Of a DNA stretch of 64,000 nucleotides, positions 44,060 through 52,322 are shown in pieces (the stretch's first letter is position 1; each line of letters begins with the position of its first letter). The stretch lies in contig NZ_JBBPBZ010000006.1 in the NCBI RefSeq assembly GCF_038070105.1, positions 91,114 through 155,113 of the forward strand, given 5' to 3'. Origin of the DNA: Methylocystis sp. IM3 (GTDB lineage Bacteria > Pseudomonadota > Alphaproteobacteria > Rhizobiales > Beijerinckiaceae). The notes beneath the pieces are model-generated. The model was not told the origin of the DNA. It made no database searches and was given only the letters and a program-made list of their open reading frames with translations. Both the position numbers and the translations under genes were made by a program.

Positions 44060-45051
44060 GTCGGCCGCACGAGGTCGCGCGCGGCGGCGACGATGGCGTC
44101 TCGCTGCGGCAGGCAGGCGTCTTCGAGATGCGCGGCGTAGGGCATGGGAACTTCGCGCCCGCACACGCGCCTGAGCGGCGCGTCCAGTTCGAAGAAGGCC
44201 CCTTCGACGATGCGCATGCCGATTTCCGCCGAGATGGAGCCGCTGCGCCACGCTTCGTCGATAATGACGCACCGCCGCGTCTTGCTAACCGACGCCAGAA
44301 TCGCGTCGGAATCGAGCGGCCGCAGCGTGCGCAGATCGAGCACTTCGGCCTCGATCCCCTCCTTCGCCAGCGTCTCGGCGGCGTCGAGCGTTTTGAACAG
44401 GCCGCCGCCGTAAGTGATGAGACTGACGTCGCGCCCCGGGCGGCGGATCGCGGCATGGTCGATGTCGACGGAGGTCACGCCGGGCGTCAGAACGCCCTCC
44501 ATATTGTAAAGCATCACGTGCTCGAAAATGAGCGTCGGATTGGGCTCGACGAGCGCGGCGAGGAGCATGTAGCGCGCGTCATCGATCGTCGCCGGCGTCA
44601 GCACGCGCAAGCCGGGAATATGCGCATACCATCCTTCCAAACTATGCGAATGCTGCGCGGCGACCCGGCGCCCGCCGCCCGTCGCCATGCGGATCACGAG
44701 GGGGACAGCGAATTGGCCCCCGGACATATAGGGAATCGTCACGGCGCTGTTGACGATCTGATCCAGCGCCAGAAGGCTGAAATTCACCGTCATGATCTCG
44801 ATGATCGGCCGCATCCCCGTCATCGCCGCGCCGATGCCGGCGCCGACGAAGGCGCTCTCCGAAAGCGGGGCGTCCCGGATCCGCTCGTCGCCGAATTCTT
44901 CGAGAAGCCCCTTGGTCACCGCATAGCAGCCGCCGTAACGGCCGATGTCCTCGCCCATGAGAAAGACGCGGGAGTCTTCCACAAGCGCCTGACGCAGCGC
45001 CTGTTTGCAGGCTTCGCGATAGGTGATCGCGAGGGGAGCAGACTCGCTCAC
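44056..45051 (-). CDS. pdhB: 2-oxo acid dehydrogenase E1 component, beta subunit
   Basis: 331 residues with a GTG start at 45051 that overlaps the E1alpha stop (GTGA). [20 protein letters not shown] and [13 protein letters not shown] are the typical N-terminal blocks, with the Glu that activates thiamine diphosphate. [19 protein letters not shown] and [15 protein letters not shown] follow, and [13 protein letters not shown] lies near the C-terminus. It pairs with E1alpha in an alpha2beta2 decarboxylase. Full length, no sign of decay. Confidence 0.93.
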   Translation of the reverse strand: MSESAPLAITYREACKQALRQALVEDSRVFLMGEDIGRYGGCYAVTKGLLEEFGDERIRDAPLSESAFVGAGIGAAMTGMRPIIEIMTVNFSLLALDQIVNSAVTIPYMSGGQFAVPLVIRMATGGGRRVAAQHSHSLEGWYAHIPGLRVLTPATIDDARYMLLAALVEPNPTLIFEHVMLYNMEGVLTPGVTSVDIDHAAIRRPGRDVSLITYGGGLFKTLDAAETLAKEGIEAEVLDLRTLRPLDSDAILASVSKTRRCVIIDEAWRSGSISAEIGMRIVEGAFFELDAPLRRVCGREVPMPYAAHLEDACLPQRDAIVAAARDLVRPT

Positions 45052-46034
45052 GTGGGAATCTCCGTCATTGTCACGAAACGCTCGACCTCCGCGACGGACT
45101 CGAGCGCGCCCGCTTCGGCGAAGACGACGGCGGCGGCGATCTCGGCCTCGACTTTCGTCTCGATCGCTTGAACCTCTTCCGGCCTGATCAGGTGATTGCT
45201 TTCGAGCCAGCCCTGAAAGCGCAGGATCGGGCCTTTCTTTCGCCAGGCTTCGATCTCTTCCTTCGAGCGATAGAGTTGCGCGTCGAACATCGAATGCGCC
45301 CGAAAGCGGTAGGTGCGGCATTCCAGAAAATACGGATCGCTCGTGGCGCGGACCCTTTCCACGGCGCGCCGAGCCGCGCTTTCGACGGCGACGACGTCCA
45401 TGCCGTCGACCCGCTCGCCCTCGATCCTGTAGCCGCTGGCCTTGTGCACGAAATCCGTGTCCGCCTCCGCGCGCTCGACCGCCGTGCCCATCGAATAGAG
45501 ATTGTTCTCGCAAACGAACAGAATGGGCAGCCGCCACAGCTTCGCTAGATTGAGCGTCTCGTGGAATTCTCCCTCGTCCACGGCGCCTTCGCCGAAGAAG
45601 CAGGCCGTCACGGCGGCGCGCTTCGACAATTCGTCGGAGAGCGCGACGCCCAGCGCCAGCGGCAATCCGCCGCCGACGATGGCGTTGCCGCCGTAGAAAC
45701 GATGCGCCCGGTCGAAAAAATGCATCGAGCCGCCGCGCCCGCGGCAGCATCCGTTGAGCTTGCCCATCATCTCCGCCATCAGGCAGCCGGCGTCGACGCC
45801 GCGGGCGAGCGCCTGACCATGTTCGCGATAGGTCGCGATGATGGAATCTTGCGGCGTCAGCGCCTCCATGATCCCTACCGACACCGCCTCCTCGCCGTCG
45901 TAGAGATGCAGGAACCCCAGGATTTTCTGCGCCTGATAGAGCTCGACGCATTTTGCCTCGAAACGACGGATGCGGATCATCGCCTCGAGGATCCGCAACA
46001 GATGCGCATGATCGAGATGTACCTTTTCCGTCAT
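45048..46034 (-). CDS. pdhA: 2-oxo acid dehydrogenase E1 component, alpha subunit
   Basis: 328 residues. The thiamine-diphosphate motif is complete: [23 protein letters not shown] (GDG-type start to the NN segment CENNLYSMG). [18 protein letters not shown] is the typical pyruvate/acetoin substrate loop. Substrate may be pyruvate or acetoin; the two types are close and the operon lacks the acetoin marker genes. It overlaps the acyl-CoA synthetase gene upstream by 4 bp. Confidence 0.92.
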   Translation of the reverse strand: MTEKVHLDHAHLLRILEAMIRIRRFEAKCVELYQAQKILGFLHLYDGEEAVSVGIMEALTPQDSIIATYREHGQALARGVDAGCLMAEMMGKLNGCCRGRGGSMHFFDRAHRFYGGNAIVGGGLPLALGVALSDELSKRAAVTACFFGEGAVDEGEFHETLNLAKLWRLPILFVCENNLYSMGTAVERAEADTDFVHKASGYRIEGERVDGMDVVAVESAARRAVERVRATSDPYFLECRTYRFRAHSMFDAQLYRSKEEIEAWRKKGPILRFQGWLESNHLIRPEEVQAIETKVEAEIAAAVVFAEAGALESVAEVERFVTMTEIPT

Positions 46035-47812
46035 CGCTCGTCGCTCTCCAGGGTCGACAGGTCGCCCTCCGGCAGGCCGAGTTCGCGCGCTTTCAGAAGG
46101 CGCCGCATGATCTTGCCGCTGCGCGTCTTCGGCAGATTGACGCGAAACTCGATCTCCTTCGGCGCGACAGCCGCGCCGAGACGTTTGCGCGCATGTCCCA
46201 GCAACTCCTTGCGCAGGGACTCATCCGCCGCGAAGCCTTGTTTCAAGGCGACGAACGCCTTGACGATCTCGCCCGCGACCGGGTCCGGCTTGCCGATCAC
46301 CGCCGCCTCGGCCACGGCTTCATGCTCCATCAATACGCTTTCGACCTCGAAAGGCCCGATCAGATGACCGGACGATTTGATCACGTCGTCGGCGCGGCCC
46401 ACGAACCAGAAATAGCCGTCGGCGTCGATGCGGGCGAGATCCCCCGTGAGATACCAGTCGCCCACGAAACATTTGCGGTAGCGCTCTTCTTCATGAAGAT
46501 AGCCGCGCATCATGGAAGGCCAGCCGAGCCTGAGCGCGAGCTCGCCCTCCTTCTCCGGCGTATCGACGATGTCGACGCTTCCGTCCGGCTTGCGCAAGGC
46601 GATGCGCGCCTCGACGCCCGGCAGCGGGCGTCCCATGGAGCCGGGCTTGATGTCCATGACCGCGAAATTTCCGATCATGATGCCGCCCGTTTCCGTCTGC
46701 CACCAATTGTCGTGAAAGGGCAGGCCCAGGGCCTGCGCGCCCCAGACCACGGCTTCCGGATTGAGCGGCTCGCCGACGCTGGCCGCGAAGCGCAGAGACG
46801 AAAGGTCGAAACCATGAAGCGCTTCTTCACCCGCTTTCATCATCATGCGGATGGCGGTCGGCGCCGTATACCAGACGGTGACCTTCTCTTCGGCAAGAAC
46901 GCCATACCAGCTTTGCGCGTCGAACTCGGCCTCGACCACAATATTGGTCACGCCATGCACGAGCGGCGCGATGACGCCATAGCTCATGCCCGTCACCCAT
47001 CCCGGGTCCGCCGTGCACCAGAAGCGATCGCCCTCATGGAGATCGAGCGCGAAAAATCCGGTCGCGTAATGCGTCACCACGGCGTCGTGCACATGCAGGA
47101 CGCCTTTCGGCCGGCCGGTCGTCCCGCTGGTGAAATGGAGAAGCGCGACGTCTTCCGGATCGGTGGGCGGTATGTCGAAAACGGTCGCCGCCCCGCGCAT
47201 CAGCTCGCGCCAGGACAGCACGCCCTCGCCACCTGTCTCGGCGTCGACGAGAATGACGTGTTCGAGCTTTGGCAGGCGCGGACGCAAGGCTTCGATCTTG
47301 CGCCGGTAGAGCGCCTGCGTGGTGACGAGGACGCGCGCCTCGCCGATCTCCATGCGCGTGGCGATCGGCTCGGGACCGAAGGCCGAGAACAACGGCGAAA
47401 CGACGCATTTGGCCTTCAGCGCGCCGAGAATGGCGATGTAAAGTTCAGGAATGCGCCCGAGCAGAACGAAGACCGCGTCTCCCGCGCCGACGCCCAGAGA
47501 TCGCAGGGCGTTGGCGAAGCCGCTCGTCGATTGCGCAAGTTCGGCGTAGGTATAGTTTCGACGTTCGCCGAACTTGCCAATCCATCTTATTGCAATCTTG
47601 TCCTTCCTGTCGCCGCCTGCATGGCGATCGACGGATTCGAAGGCGATGTTCAACCCGCCGGCATTCGGAAGACCCGTCAATTTTGCGCGCGCCGTCTCCC
47701 AGCAAAATTGCGCGCGCGCTGCGTCGTAGTCGGCGAGATTGGGGGCCGTCGCGAGCGAGGCCGCATCCTTGTGGATGCTGGCGTAGCGCAGGCCGTCACT
47801 CGGCAGCCCCAT
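46031..47812 (-). CDS. acsA: Acetyl/acyl-CoA synthetase (AMP-forming)
   Basis: 593 residues. [16 protein letters not shown] is the ATP-binding P-loop, WWQTETGG the A5 motif, [26 protein letters not shown] the hinge region, and [11 protein letters not shown] has the catalytic, acetylatable Lys. The overall pattern is that of AcsA-type acetyl-CoA synthetases, slightly shorter than Acs of E. coli. It activates acetate or another short acid. It is the first gene of a tightly overlapping operon with E1alpha, E1beta, E2, ACP and ROK, so two routes to acyl-CoA share one transcript. Confidence 0.92.
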   Translation of the reverse strand: MGLPSDGLRYASIHKDAASLATAPNLADYDAARAQFCWETARAKLTGLPNAGGLNIAFESVDRHAGGDRKDKIAIRWIGKFGERRNYTYAELAQSTSGFANALRSLGVGAGDAVFVLLGRIPELYIAILGALKAKCVVSPLFSAFGPEPIATRMEIGEARVLVTTQALYRRKIEALRPRLPKLEHVILVDAETGGEGVLSWRELMRGAATVFDIPPTDPEDVALLHFTSGTTGRPKGVLHVHDAVVTHYATGFFALDLHEGDRFWCTADPGWVTGMSYGVIAPLVHGVTNIVVEAEFDAQSWYGVLAEEKVTVWYTAPTAIRMMMKAGEEALHGFDLSSLRFAASVGEPLNPEAVVWGAQALGLPFHDNWWQTETGGIMIGNFAVMDIKPGSMGRPLPGVEARIALRKPDGSVDIVDTPEKEGELALRLGWPSMMRGYLHEEERYRKCFVGDWYLTGDLARIDADGYFWFVGRADDVIKSSGHLIGPFEVESVLMEHEAVAEAAVIGKPDPVAGEIVKAFVALKQGFAADESLRKELLGHARKRLGAAVAPKEIEFRVNLPKTRSGKIMRRLLKARELGLPEGDLSTLESDER

Positions 47813-48036
47813 CTTGCCTCTCGATCCCGGCGCACATCAAAGCCGCTTCCTCATGTGATTATTGTGTGATCTGCCGGCCTGGCGATCAAGCTAATTTCGG
47901 CCGAGCGTCACCTCGGCCTTATATACTTTTCGCGATCCCTTCCGGCCGCGTACCTTTCACGCAGGTTGCGTTGTCTGACGCGTCGGCCCAATCTGGTTGT
48001 CGATCATATTCGCAATCATGCGCGGGACGTGAAGCG

Positions 48037-48252
48037 ATGACAGAGCAACCGCAAGGCCGCTACAGGACGCAAGGCGAGGAGGGAAAGCCGAACACGGTTT
48101 TCGTGGAGGTGGGAAGAATCGGTCTCGAAGTTTCCGAGCAGGAATACCGCGATCGCGGCTATGAACCGGCGTTCGATACGCTTCCCTGGAAGATCAATTA
48201 TTGTCCTGTCGACGAGAAATGCGACAAGCATTCGGCACGCCGGAGAGATTGA
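48037..48252 (+). CDS. Small conserved-looking protein of unknown function
   Basis: 71 residues (GKPNTVFVEVGRIGLEVSEQ, then EYRDRGYEPAF and CPVDEKCDKH). Two Cys and a C-terminal His/Arg-rich tail are seen. No family is recognised. It ends 27 bp before the SagB-type nitroreductase gene and is in the same direction, so they are probably co-expressed. The upstream region to the divergent acsA gene (224 bp) presumably carries both promoters. Confidence 0.55.
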   Translation: MTEQPQGRYRTQGEEGKPNTVFVEVGRIGLEVSEQEYRDRGYEPAFDTLPWKINYCPVDEKCDKHSARRRD

Positions 48253-48279
48253 GAGTGCAAAGACGGAGAAGCCGCCGCT

Positions 48280-48924
48280 ATGAGCACTTTGACAAAACTG
48301 GCGCTAGGCATGATGGGGCGTCTGCGTCCAAAGCCGGCGCGAGGCGACGCTTCGGAGACCATCATATTGCCGGAGCCACAAAAGGAAGGCGGCATTCCTT
48401 TGATGGAGGCGATCTCCAAGCGCCGATCCGACCGCGAGTTCGCAAGCCAGGAATTGCCGCTGCCGTTGCTGGCAAATTTGCTCTGGGCCGCCTACGGCGT
48501 GAACCGGCCGGATGGACATCGGACTGCTCCATCGGCGCTCGACGCCCAGGAGATCGACGTTTATGTCGCGCTGCCGTCCGGCGCTTACCTTTATAACGCC
48601 ACGGCGCATCAGCTCGAGCTGATCGCTTCCAGCGATCTGAGAAGCATTACCGGCTACCAGGATTTCGTCGACGAGGCGGCCCTGGACCTGGTTTTTGTCG
48701 CCGATTACAGCCGCATGAAACTCGTGCCAGTCGCTCTTCGCGAGAGTTACGCGTCCGTCGCGGCCGGCGCGATTTCGCAGAATGTTTATCTATTCGCCGC
48801 GGGCAATGGGCTTTCAACCGTGATCCGAGCCTGGATCGACCGGGAGGCGATCGCCAACGCCTTAGGGCTGAGCCACGACCACGAGGTGCTGCTGTCGCAA
48901 ACGGTCGGTTATCCTAGGGGATAA
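48280..48924 (+). CDS. SagB/ThcOx-type nitroreductase-family protein
   Basis: 214 residues. The FMN-binding N-terminal block ISKRRSDREFASQELPLPLLANLLWAAYGVNR and the later RESYASVAAGAISQNVYLFAAG are diagnostic of the SagB/ThcOx group of nitroreductases. Some members oxidise thiazolines in modified peptides, but no cyclodehydratase or precursor peptide is seen here, so that role is unlikely. Many stand-alone members are of unknown function. An N-terminal extension of 30 residues (possible weak signal sequence, ALGMMGRL) precedes the core. Confidence 0.82.
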   Translation: MSTLTKLALGMMGRLRPKPARGDASETIILPEPQKEGGIPLMEAISKRRSDREFASQELPLPLLANLLWAAYGVNRPDGHRTAPSALDAQEIDVYVALPSGAYLYNATAHQLELIASSDLRSITGYQDFVDEAALDLVFVADYSRMKLVPVALRESYASVAAGAISQNVYLFAAGNGLSTVIRAWIDREAIANALGLSHDHEVLLSQTVGYPRG

Positions 48925-48971
48925 GCCCATGGTTGATAGCTCAAGATCAAGTTAATCCGGGGCTTTTGGGG

Positions 48972-49620
48972 TTACGTAATCAAAAGGAGTCTGAGCGCGC
49001 CTTTGACCAAGCGTCCTTTAACAGCGGGTGCGAAAATTTCAGCGTCTGTGGAGGGGAAGCAGAGTTTCATCGCCGCGGCGCTAACCCATGCGGCCGCGGT
49101 GAGCTGATCGGGCGCCGTGGCCACCATTTCGCGAGGGCGCCGGCATCGATTGCCTCGTTTAGTCCAAGAAGCCCCGCCGCGCGCAAGATCGCCGCATCGA
49201 GTCGCCCGCCCTGCGGCGCATAGAGACGAAAGACACGATGCAGCCGCCCGGCCGGGCTGGTCTCGCCGCTGCCTGCAAGATGCTCGGCGCCGCGCAGGAG
49301 TCAGCGGCGCGCAGCGCGAAGCGCTGGCGCAAACAGCCAGCGAAGACCGGCCCGGCGCCGTCCGGCCCGCTGCGCAGCATCGCATCGAACAGCGCGAGGC
49401 CGGCGCCCGTCGGAAAAGCTGCCGCGCCAGGATCGTTGCTTTGCGACCGCGTCCAGCGTGGAAGCGGTTGAATTTCAGACCCTTGCGTCGCTAATGCCGC
49501 CGCGCCGCGACGTGCGCGGGAGGAGCGTTTCGCGGCGGAAACGAGCATGAACGCGAAGGTCGAATCAAGCGCATGCATGGGAAGAATCGGCGGCGCTTTG
49601 TCACGGAGTTTCGGGACCAA
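48972..49620 (-). pseudogene. DUF1403-family protein, frameshifted
   Basis: Three different frames read as consecutive parts of one protein. Codons from 49620 give LPRWTRSQSNDPGAAAF and LALFDAMLRSGPDGAGPVFAG. Near 49290 the homology moves to another frame (AEHLAGSGETSPAGRLHRVF, then LGLNEAIDAGALAKWW). Near 49110 it moves again (TAAAWVSAAAMKLCFPSTDA). These are the ordered blocks of DUF1403 proteins, which are often encoded beside repABC loci. At least two frameshifts and a shortened C-terminus make it a pseudogene, unless the raw sequence has errors. It lies downstream of repC on the same strand. Confidence 0.65.
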
Positions 49621-49646
49621 TGCGCCGGGCCCGTCGCCCTGTCTGG

Positions 49647-49675
49647 ATGTCCGATAATGTGCGCTTATCGGACAT
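49647..49675. repeat. Perfect 11-7-11 inverted repeat (possible recombination core site)
   Basis: ATGTCCGATAA (49647-49657) and TTATCGGACAT (49665-49675) are perfect reverse complements around TGTGCGC. The 11-bp arms with a 7-bp centre have the geometry of a tyrosine-recombinase core (dif-like or attachment-like). No T tract follows in either direction, which argues against a simple terminator. It is 103 bp beyond the repC stop. Confidence 0.6.
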
Positions 49676-49777
49676 TGCGGCGCGCGCGCCGAAACGCCCG
49701 CCTTTCCGGGCTAAGCCGCGCGCTTTGGGACCGCCCACGGTCCGCCGAGGCGTCGGATTTTCTGGCGCGCGTCGCCC

Positions 49778-51094
49778 TCACCCTGCCCTCCTGCGTTCCC
49801 GCCCCGCCTTGCCGCGCAGCAGCGCCATCAGCAGCGGCCCGAGCGAAAACTCCCCTGCCCGCGCCTTTGCGGTCAATGCGCGCAAATAACCGCCGGGACT
49901 CGAAATATCCGGCCCACGCTGGAGAATGGCCGCGACGGCGGCCGCCGCGTCGTCGGCGCCCAGAACCTCGCGGGCCTGAGCCCAGGCGTCGGGCGAGACG
50001 CCGAGCGCCGCGCGCGCGACCTCGGCGGCGTCTTGCAGATCGCGCCAGCGCGAAATCCCCCCCGGCGCGAAATCGGAAATGTCGGGACAGGCGGAGAGCA
50101 CCATGCCGAGCGGAAAGGCCCGGCCCCGCCCCGTTGTCTCCGCTTCGGCCGGCATGGAGTCGAAATCGGGCTCCAACTTCGCTCCCGACTCGGGCTCCGG
50201 GTCGGGAGCGTGCGTCGCGGATTTGGTTTCGAGCGCCGCGGCCCCGACGCATCGCAGGCGTGGTTCAGAATCGAAAGCATTTGTGATTTGATTCTGTATA
50301 TGGCGCTCGTTATGGGACTCATTGGCGCTCATATTTTGGCGCGAAACGAAGGATTCCAGCAGCTTGCGGGCCGCTTCGGCGAGAGTGGCGAGAGCCGCCC
50401 CCCGCGACGCGGTCTGTTCCGCCGTCAGCAGCCGCAGGGGCTCCGCGACGAGCTGCGCGAGCTGCTGGCTCAGCCCCGCCCAATCGCCCGGAACCCCCTC
50501 GGTCAGGCCGGTCTCGATCATCTTGGCGACGTCCCGGCGCAGCAGCGTGATTTTTTCGCGCGCCAGCGCGCGGGCGCGGGCCTCGGCGCGCGCCTCGCCG
50601 GCCAGGCGCTCGATCTCGGCGGCGCGCATGACGAGCGGCGTCAGATCGAAGCCGAAGGCCTCGGCGACGTCGCCATCCGCGCCGCGCCGGGCGAAGCGCT
50701 TGCCATTGGCCGAGTCGCGCCGCAGGATCAGCCCCGCCTCGATGAGCGCCGCGAGGTGACGGCGCAGCGTCGCCGGCGCCATTCCATGGGCGCGCAGCGA
50801 CAATTCCCGGTTCGAGGGAAAGACGGTGAGCGCCGCCCGCGCCGCATCCTCGCGCGGCGGCGGGGTCAGCGCCGTTTCCGGATGGAAGCTCAATAGCGCA
50901 TAGAGCACGGAAAGCGTCCGGTCGCCGACGCCGAGCCGCGCCTTCGCCTCGGTCGCCGCGCGAAACAGCCGCCATTTGTGCGTCACCGCGGGGGCCTCCC
51001 CCGCCGCCTGCACAAAGGCCTTCGCCGCCGCCTGGCTCGCCACGACGGCGAGCGACAACGGCCGCCGCCCGAAGGGCGTCGTCGCCTCGTTCAT
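49778..51094 (-). CDS. repC: Replication initiator RepC
   Basis: 438 residues from the ATG at 51094, which has AGGGCG 8 bp upstream; the frame extends to 51271 but that part overlaps the counter-transcribed RNA region. TPFGRRPLSLAVVASQAAA is the usual RepC N-terminus. A helix-turn-helix core (FPSNRELSLRAHGMAPATLRRHLAALIEAGLI) and the C-terminal winged domain (LGPDISSPGGYLRALTAKA-like block) are present. RepC binds the origin, which in this family lies inside repC itself. It is limited by the small antisense RNA between repB and repC. The central part carries a long low-complexity acidic insert (residues about 300-350). Confidence 0.93.
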   Translation of the reverse strand: MNEATTPFGRRPLSLAVVASQAAAKAFVQAAGEAPAVTHKWRLFRAATEAKARLGVGDRTLSVLYALLSFHPETALTPPPREDAARAALTVFPSNRELSLRAHGMAPATLRRHLAALIEAGLILRRDSANGKRFARRGADGDVAEAFGFDLTPLVMRAAEIERLAGEARAEARARALAREKITLLRRDVAKMIETGLTEGVPGDWAGLSQQLAQLVAEPLRLLTAEQTASRGAALATLAEAARKLLESFVSRQNMSANESHNERHIQNQITNAFDSEPRLRCVGAAALETKSATHAPDPEPESGAKLEPDFDSMPAEAETTGRGRAFPLGMVLSACPDISDFAPGGISRWRDLQDAAEVARAALGVSPDAWAQAREVLGADDAAAAVAAILQRGPDISSPGGYLRALTAKARAGEFSLGPLLMALLRGKAGRERRRAG

Positions 51095-51150
51095 GATGTG
51101 TCGCCCTCGATTGGGCAAAAGAAATCCGCTCGCCGAAACAGGCGCCACGC

Positions 51151-51179
51151 TTGACAAATTTTGCGGAAGTCGCGATTCT
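51151..51179 (+). promoter_or_regulatory. Promoter of the repABC counter-transcribed RNA
   Basis: TTGACA (51151-51156), a 17-bp spacer and GATTCT (51174-51179) on the plus strand, opposite to repC. The -35 is a perfect consensus and the -10 is weak. Start of transcription is expected near 51185. Confidence 0.6.
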
Positions 51180-51184
51180 CTCAG

Positions 51185-51239
51185 TTGCGACACATCGAGA
51201 AGGGCTTCCGGGCGGAGACGTTTCGGGGGCCTTTTTCTT
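51185..51239 (+). ncRNA. Counter-transcribed RNA (inc alpha type) of the repABC unit
   Basis: A plus-strand transcript from about 51185 would end at an intrinsic terminator: GGCTTCCG (51201-51208) pairs with CGGGGGCC (51222-51229, two G-U pairs), followed by TTTTTCTTTT (51230-51239). The predicted RNA is about 55 nt, as in known repABC antisense RNAs that fold with the repC leader and stop its synthesis. Position between repB and repC and orientation are as expected. Exact 5' end is inferred. Confidence 0.7.
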
Positions 51240-51281
51240 TTGCGCTCTCTTCCTTCTGCTGGTTTCGACAAACCGACGGCG

Positions 51282-52322
51282 CTAGTCGCGCCGGCGGAAT
51301 TCCTCGTAGAGCGCGGCGAGCCGCGCGGCGACGAAATCGGCGAAGTCGGGCGCCGTCTTCTCGTCGAATCTCAGAAGCGTCGCCGCGCCGTCGCGCTTGA
51401 CCCGCGCCAGCGCCGCGCCATCCGCGCCGCGGATCGTCTCGGGGGCGGGACGCGGGGCCGGCGCCATGGCCGCGGCCAGCGCCCGCACGAACCGCGCGTC
51501 CGTATCGGCCTCGGGATCGAGTCCGACCAGCGCGGTTTCGACGCGCCGCGCCGCCTCTCGGCTCTTCATCAGTTCGGACAGCTGCATCCAGCGCCGCCGC
51601 CCGGCGCGCGGGGCGGGGCCGATGGCGCGCACGATCGTCTCGGGCAGGGCGCGCGCCGTGGCGATCATCTTGGAAAGTTCGGTCTTGTCGGTGGAAAGCG
51701 CCGCCATGATCGCCGGCCGGTCATAGCCCGAGGCCTCCAGGGCGCGCGCGAAGAGCGCCCGCTCGATGAAGGAGAGATCGCGCCGCGCCGAATTCTCGAC
51801 GCCCTGCGCGATGACGAGCTCCCGATCGTCGAGCCGCCGCACCACGGCGCGCGCCTTGAGGCCGAGCTCCCGCGCCGCGCGCAGCCGGCGATGGCCATAG
51901 ACGGCCTGGTAGCGGCCCTCCGCGTCGGGATGCGGCCGCACCAGGATCGGCACGCTCTGGCCATGGGCGCGAATCGATTCCTTCAGCGCCTCGAAATCAG
52001 GGCCGGCCGCCTCGTCGAGCCGGTCGCGGATGAAGGCGGGCTCGATCGTTTCGGGATCGAGATCGACGATCGCCGCGCCGGTCGCCATGGCGGCGCGCAG
52101 GGCGCGGGATTCTTCCTCGATCCGGTCGAGGGTGAGGCTCATCGCCCGCACGGCGCCGGCGGGCGCGCGGGGCCGGGGAGGGGGAGCAGCAGGTGAAGGG
52201 GCGCCGCTGGAGTTGGCCGCGGCCAACTCGCCCCCCGACGCCGGCGCCTCCGGGTTGGCCGCGGCCAACCGGCCGGGCGGCTCGCTTCCCAGAAGATTGG
52301 TCAAAAGATTGCGGCGGCTCAT
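51282..52322 (-). CDS. repB: Partition protein RepB (ParB family)
   Basis: 346 residues from the ATG at 52322, which overlaps the repA stop by 4 bp. The N-terminal MSRRNLLTNLLG is typical of RepB. The ParB nuclease-fold block (ESIRAHGQSVPILVRPHPDA...YQAVYGHRRLRAARELG) and the HTH (AALSTDKTELSKMIATARALP) follow. It binds parS and works with RepA to segregate the plasmid. Its N-terminal region has two LAAAN repeats, which are the coding product of two parS-like palindromes placed inside the gene. Confidence 0.93.
   Translation of the reverse strand: MSRRNLLTNLLGSEPPGRLAAANPEAPASGGELAAANSSGAPSPAAPPPRPRAPAGAVRAMSLTLDRIEEESRALRAAMATGAAIVDLDPETIEPAFIRDRLDEAAGPDFEALKESIRAHGQSVPILVRPHPDAEGRYQAVYGHRRLRAARELGLKARAVVRRLDDRELVIAQGVENSARRDLSFIERALFARALEASGYDRPAIMAALSTDKTELSKMIATARALPETIVRAIGPAPRAGRRRWMQLSELMKSREAARRVETALVGLDPEADTDARFVRALAAAMAPAPRPAPETIRGADGAALARVKRDGAATLLRFDEKTAPDFADFVAARLAALYEEFRRRD
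52212..52227. promoter_or_regulatory. parS-like centromere site 1
   Basis: GTTGGCCGCGGCCAAC is a perfect 16-bp palindrome that fits the repABC parS consensus GTTNNNNGCNNNNAAC. It lies inside repB and encodes Leu-Ala-Ala-Ala-Asn. Confidence 0.8.
52254..52269. promoter_or_regulatory. parS-like centromere site 2
   Basis: Second identical copy of GTTGGCCGCGGCCAAC, 42 bp from the first (four helical turns) and in the same reading frame of repB, again giving Leu-Ala-Ala-Ala-Asn. Confidence 0.8.

Noticed and set aside
45953..47869. 638-codon open frame on the plus strand opposite the acyl-CoA synthetase
   Set aside because: It mirrors the acs gene in a GC-rich codon phase, has no recognisable domain and contains Arg/Ala/His-rich shadow sequence.
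48280..48924. Thiazole/oxazole-modified peptide biosynthesis locus (SagB-like enzyme)
   Set aside because: No cyclodehydratase, YcaO protein or precursor peptide is found around the nitroreductase gene.
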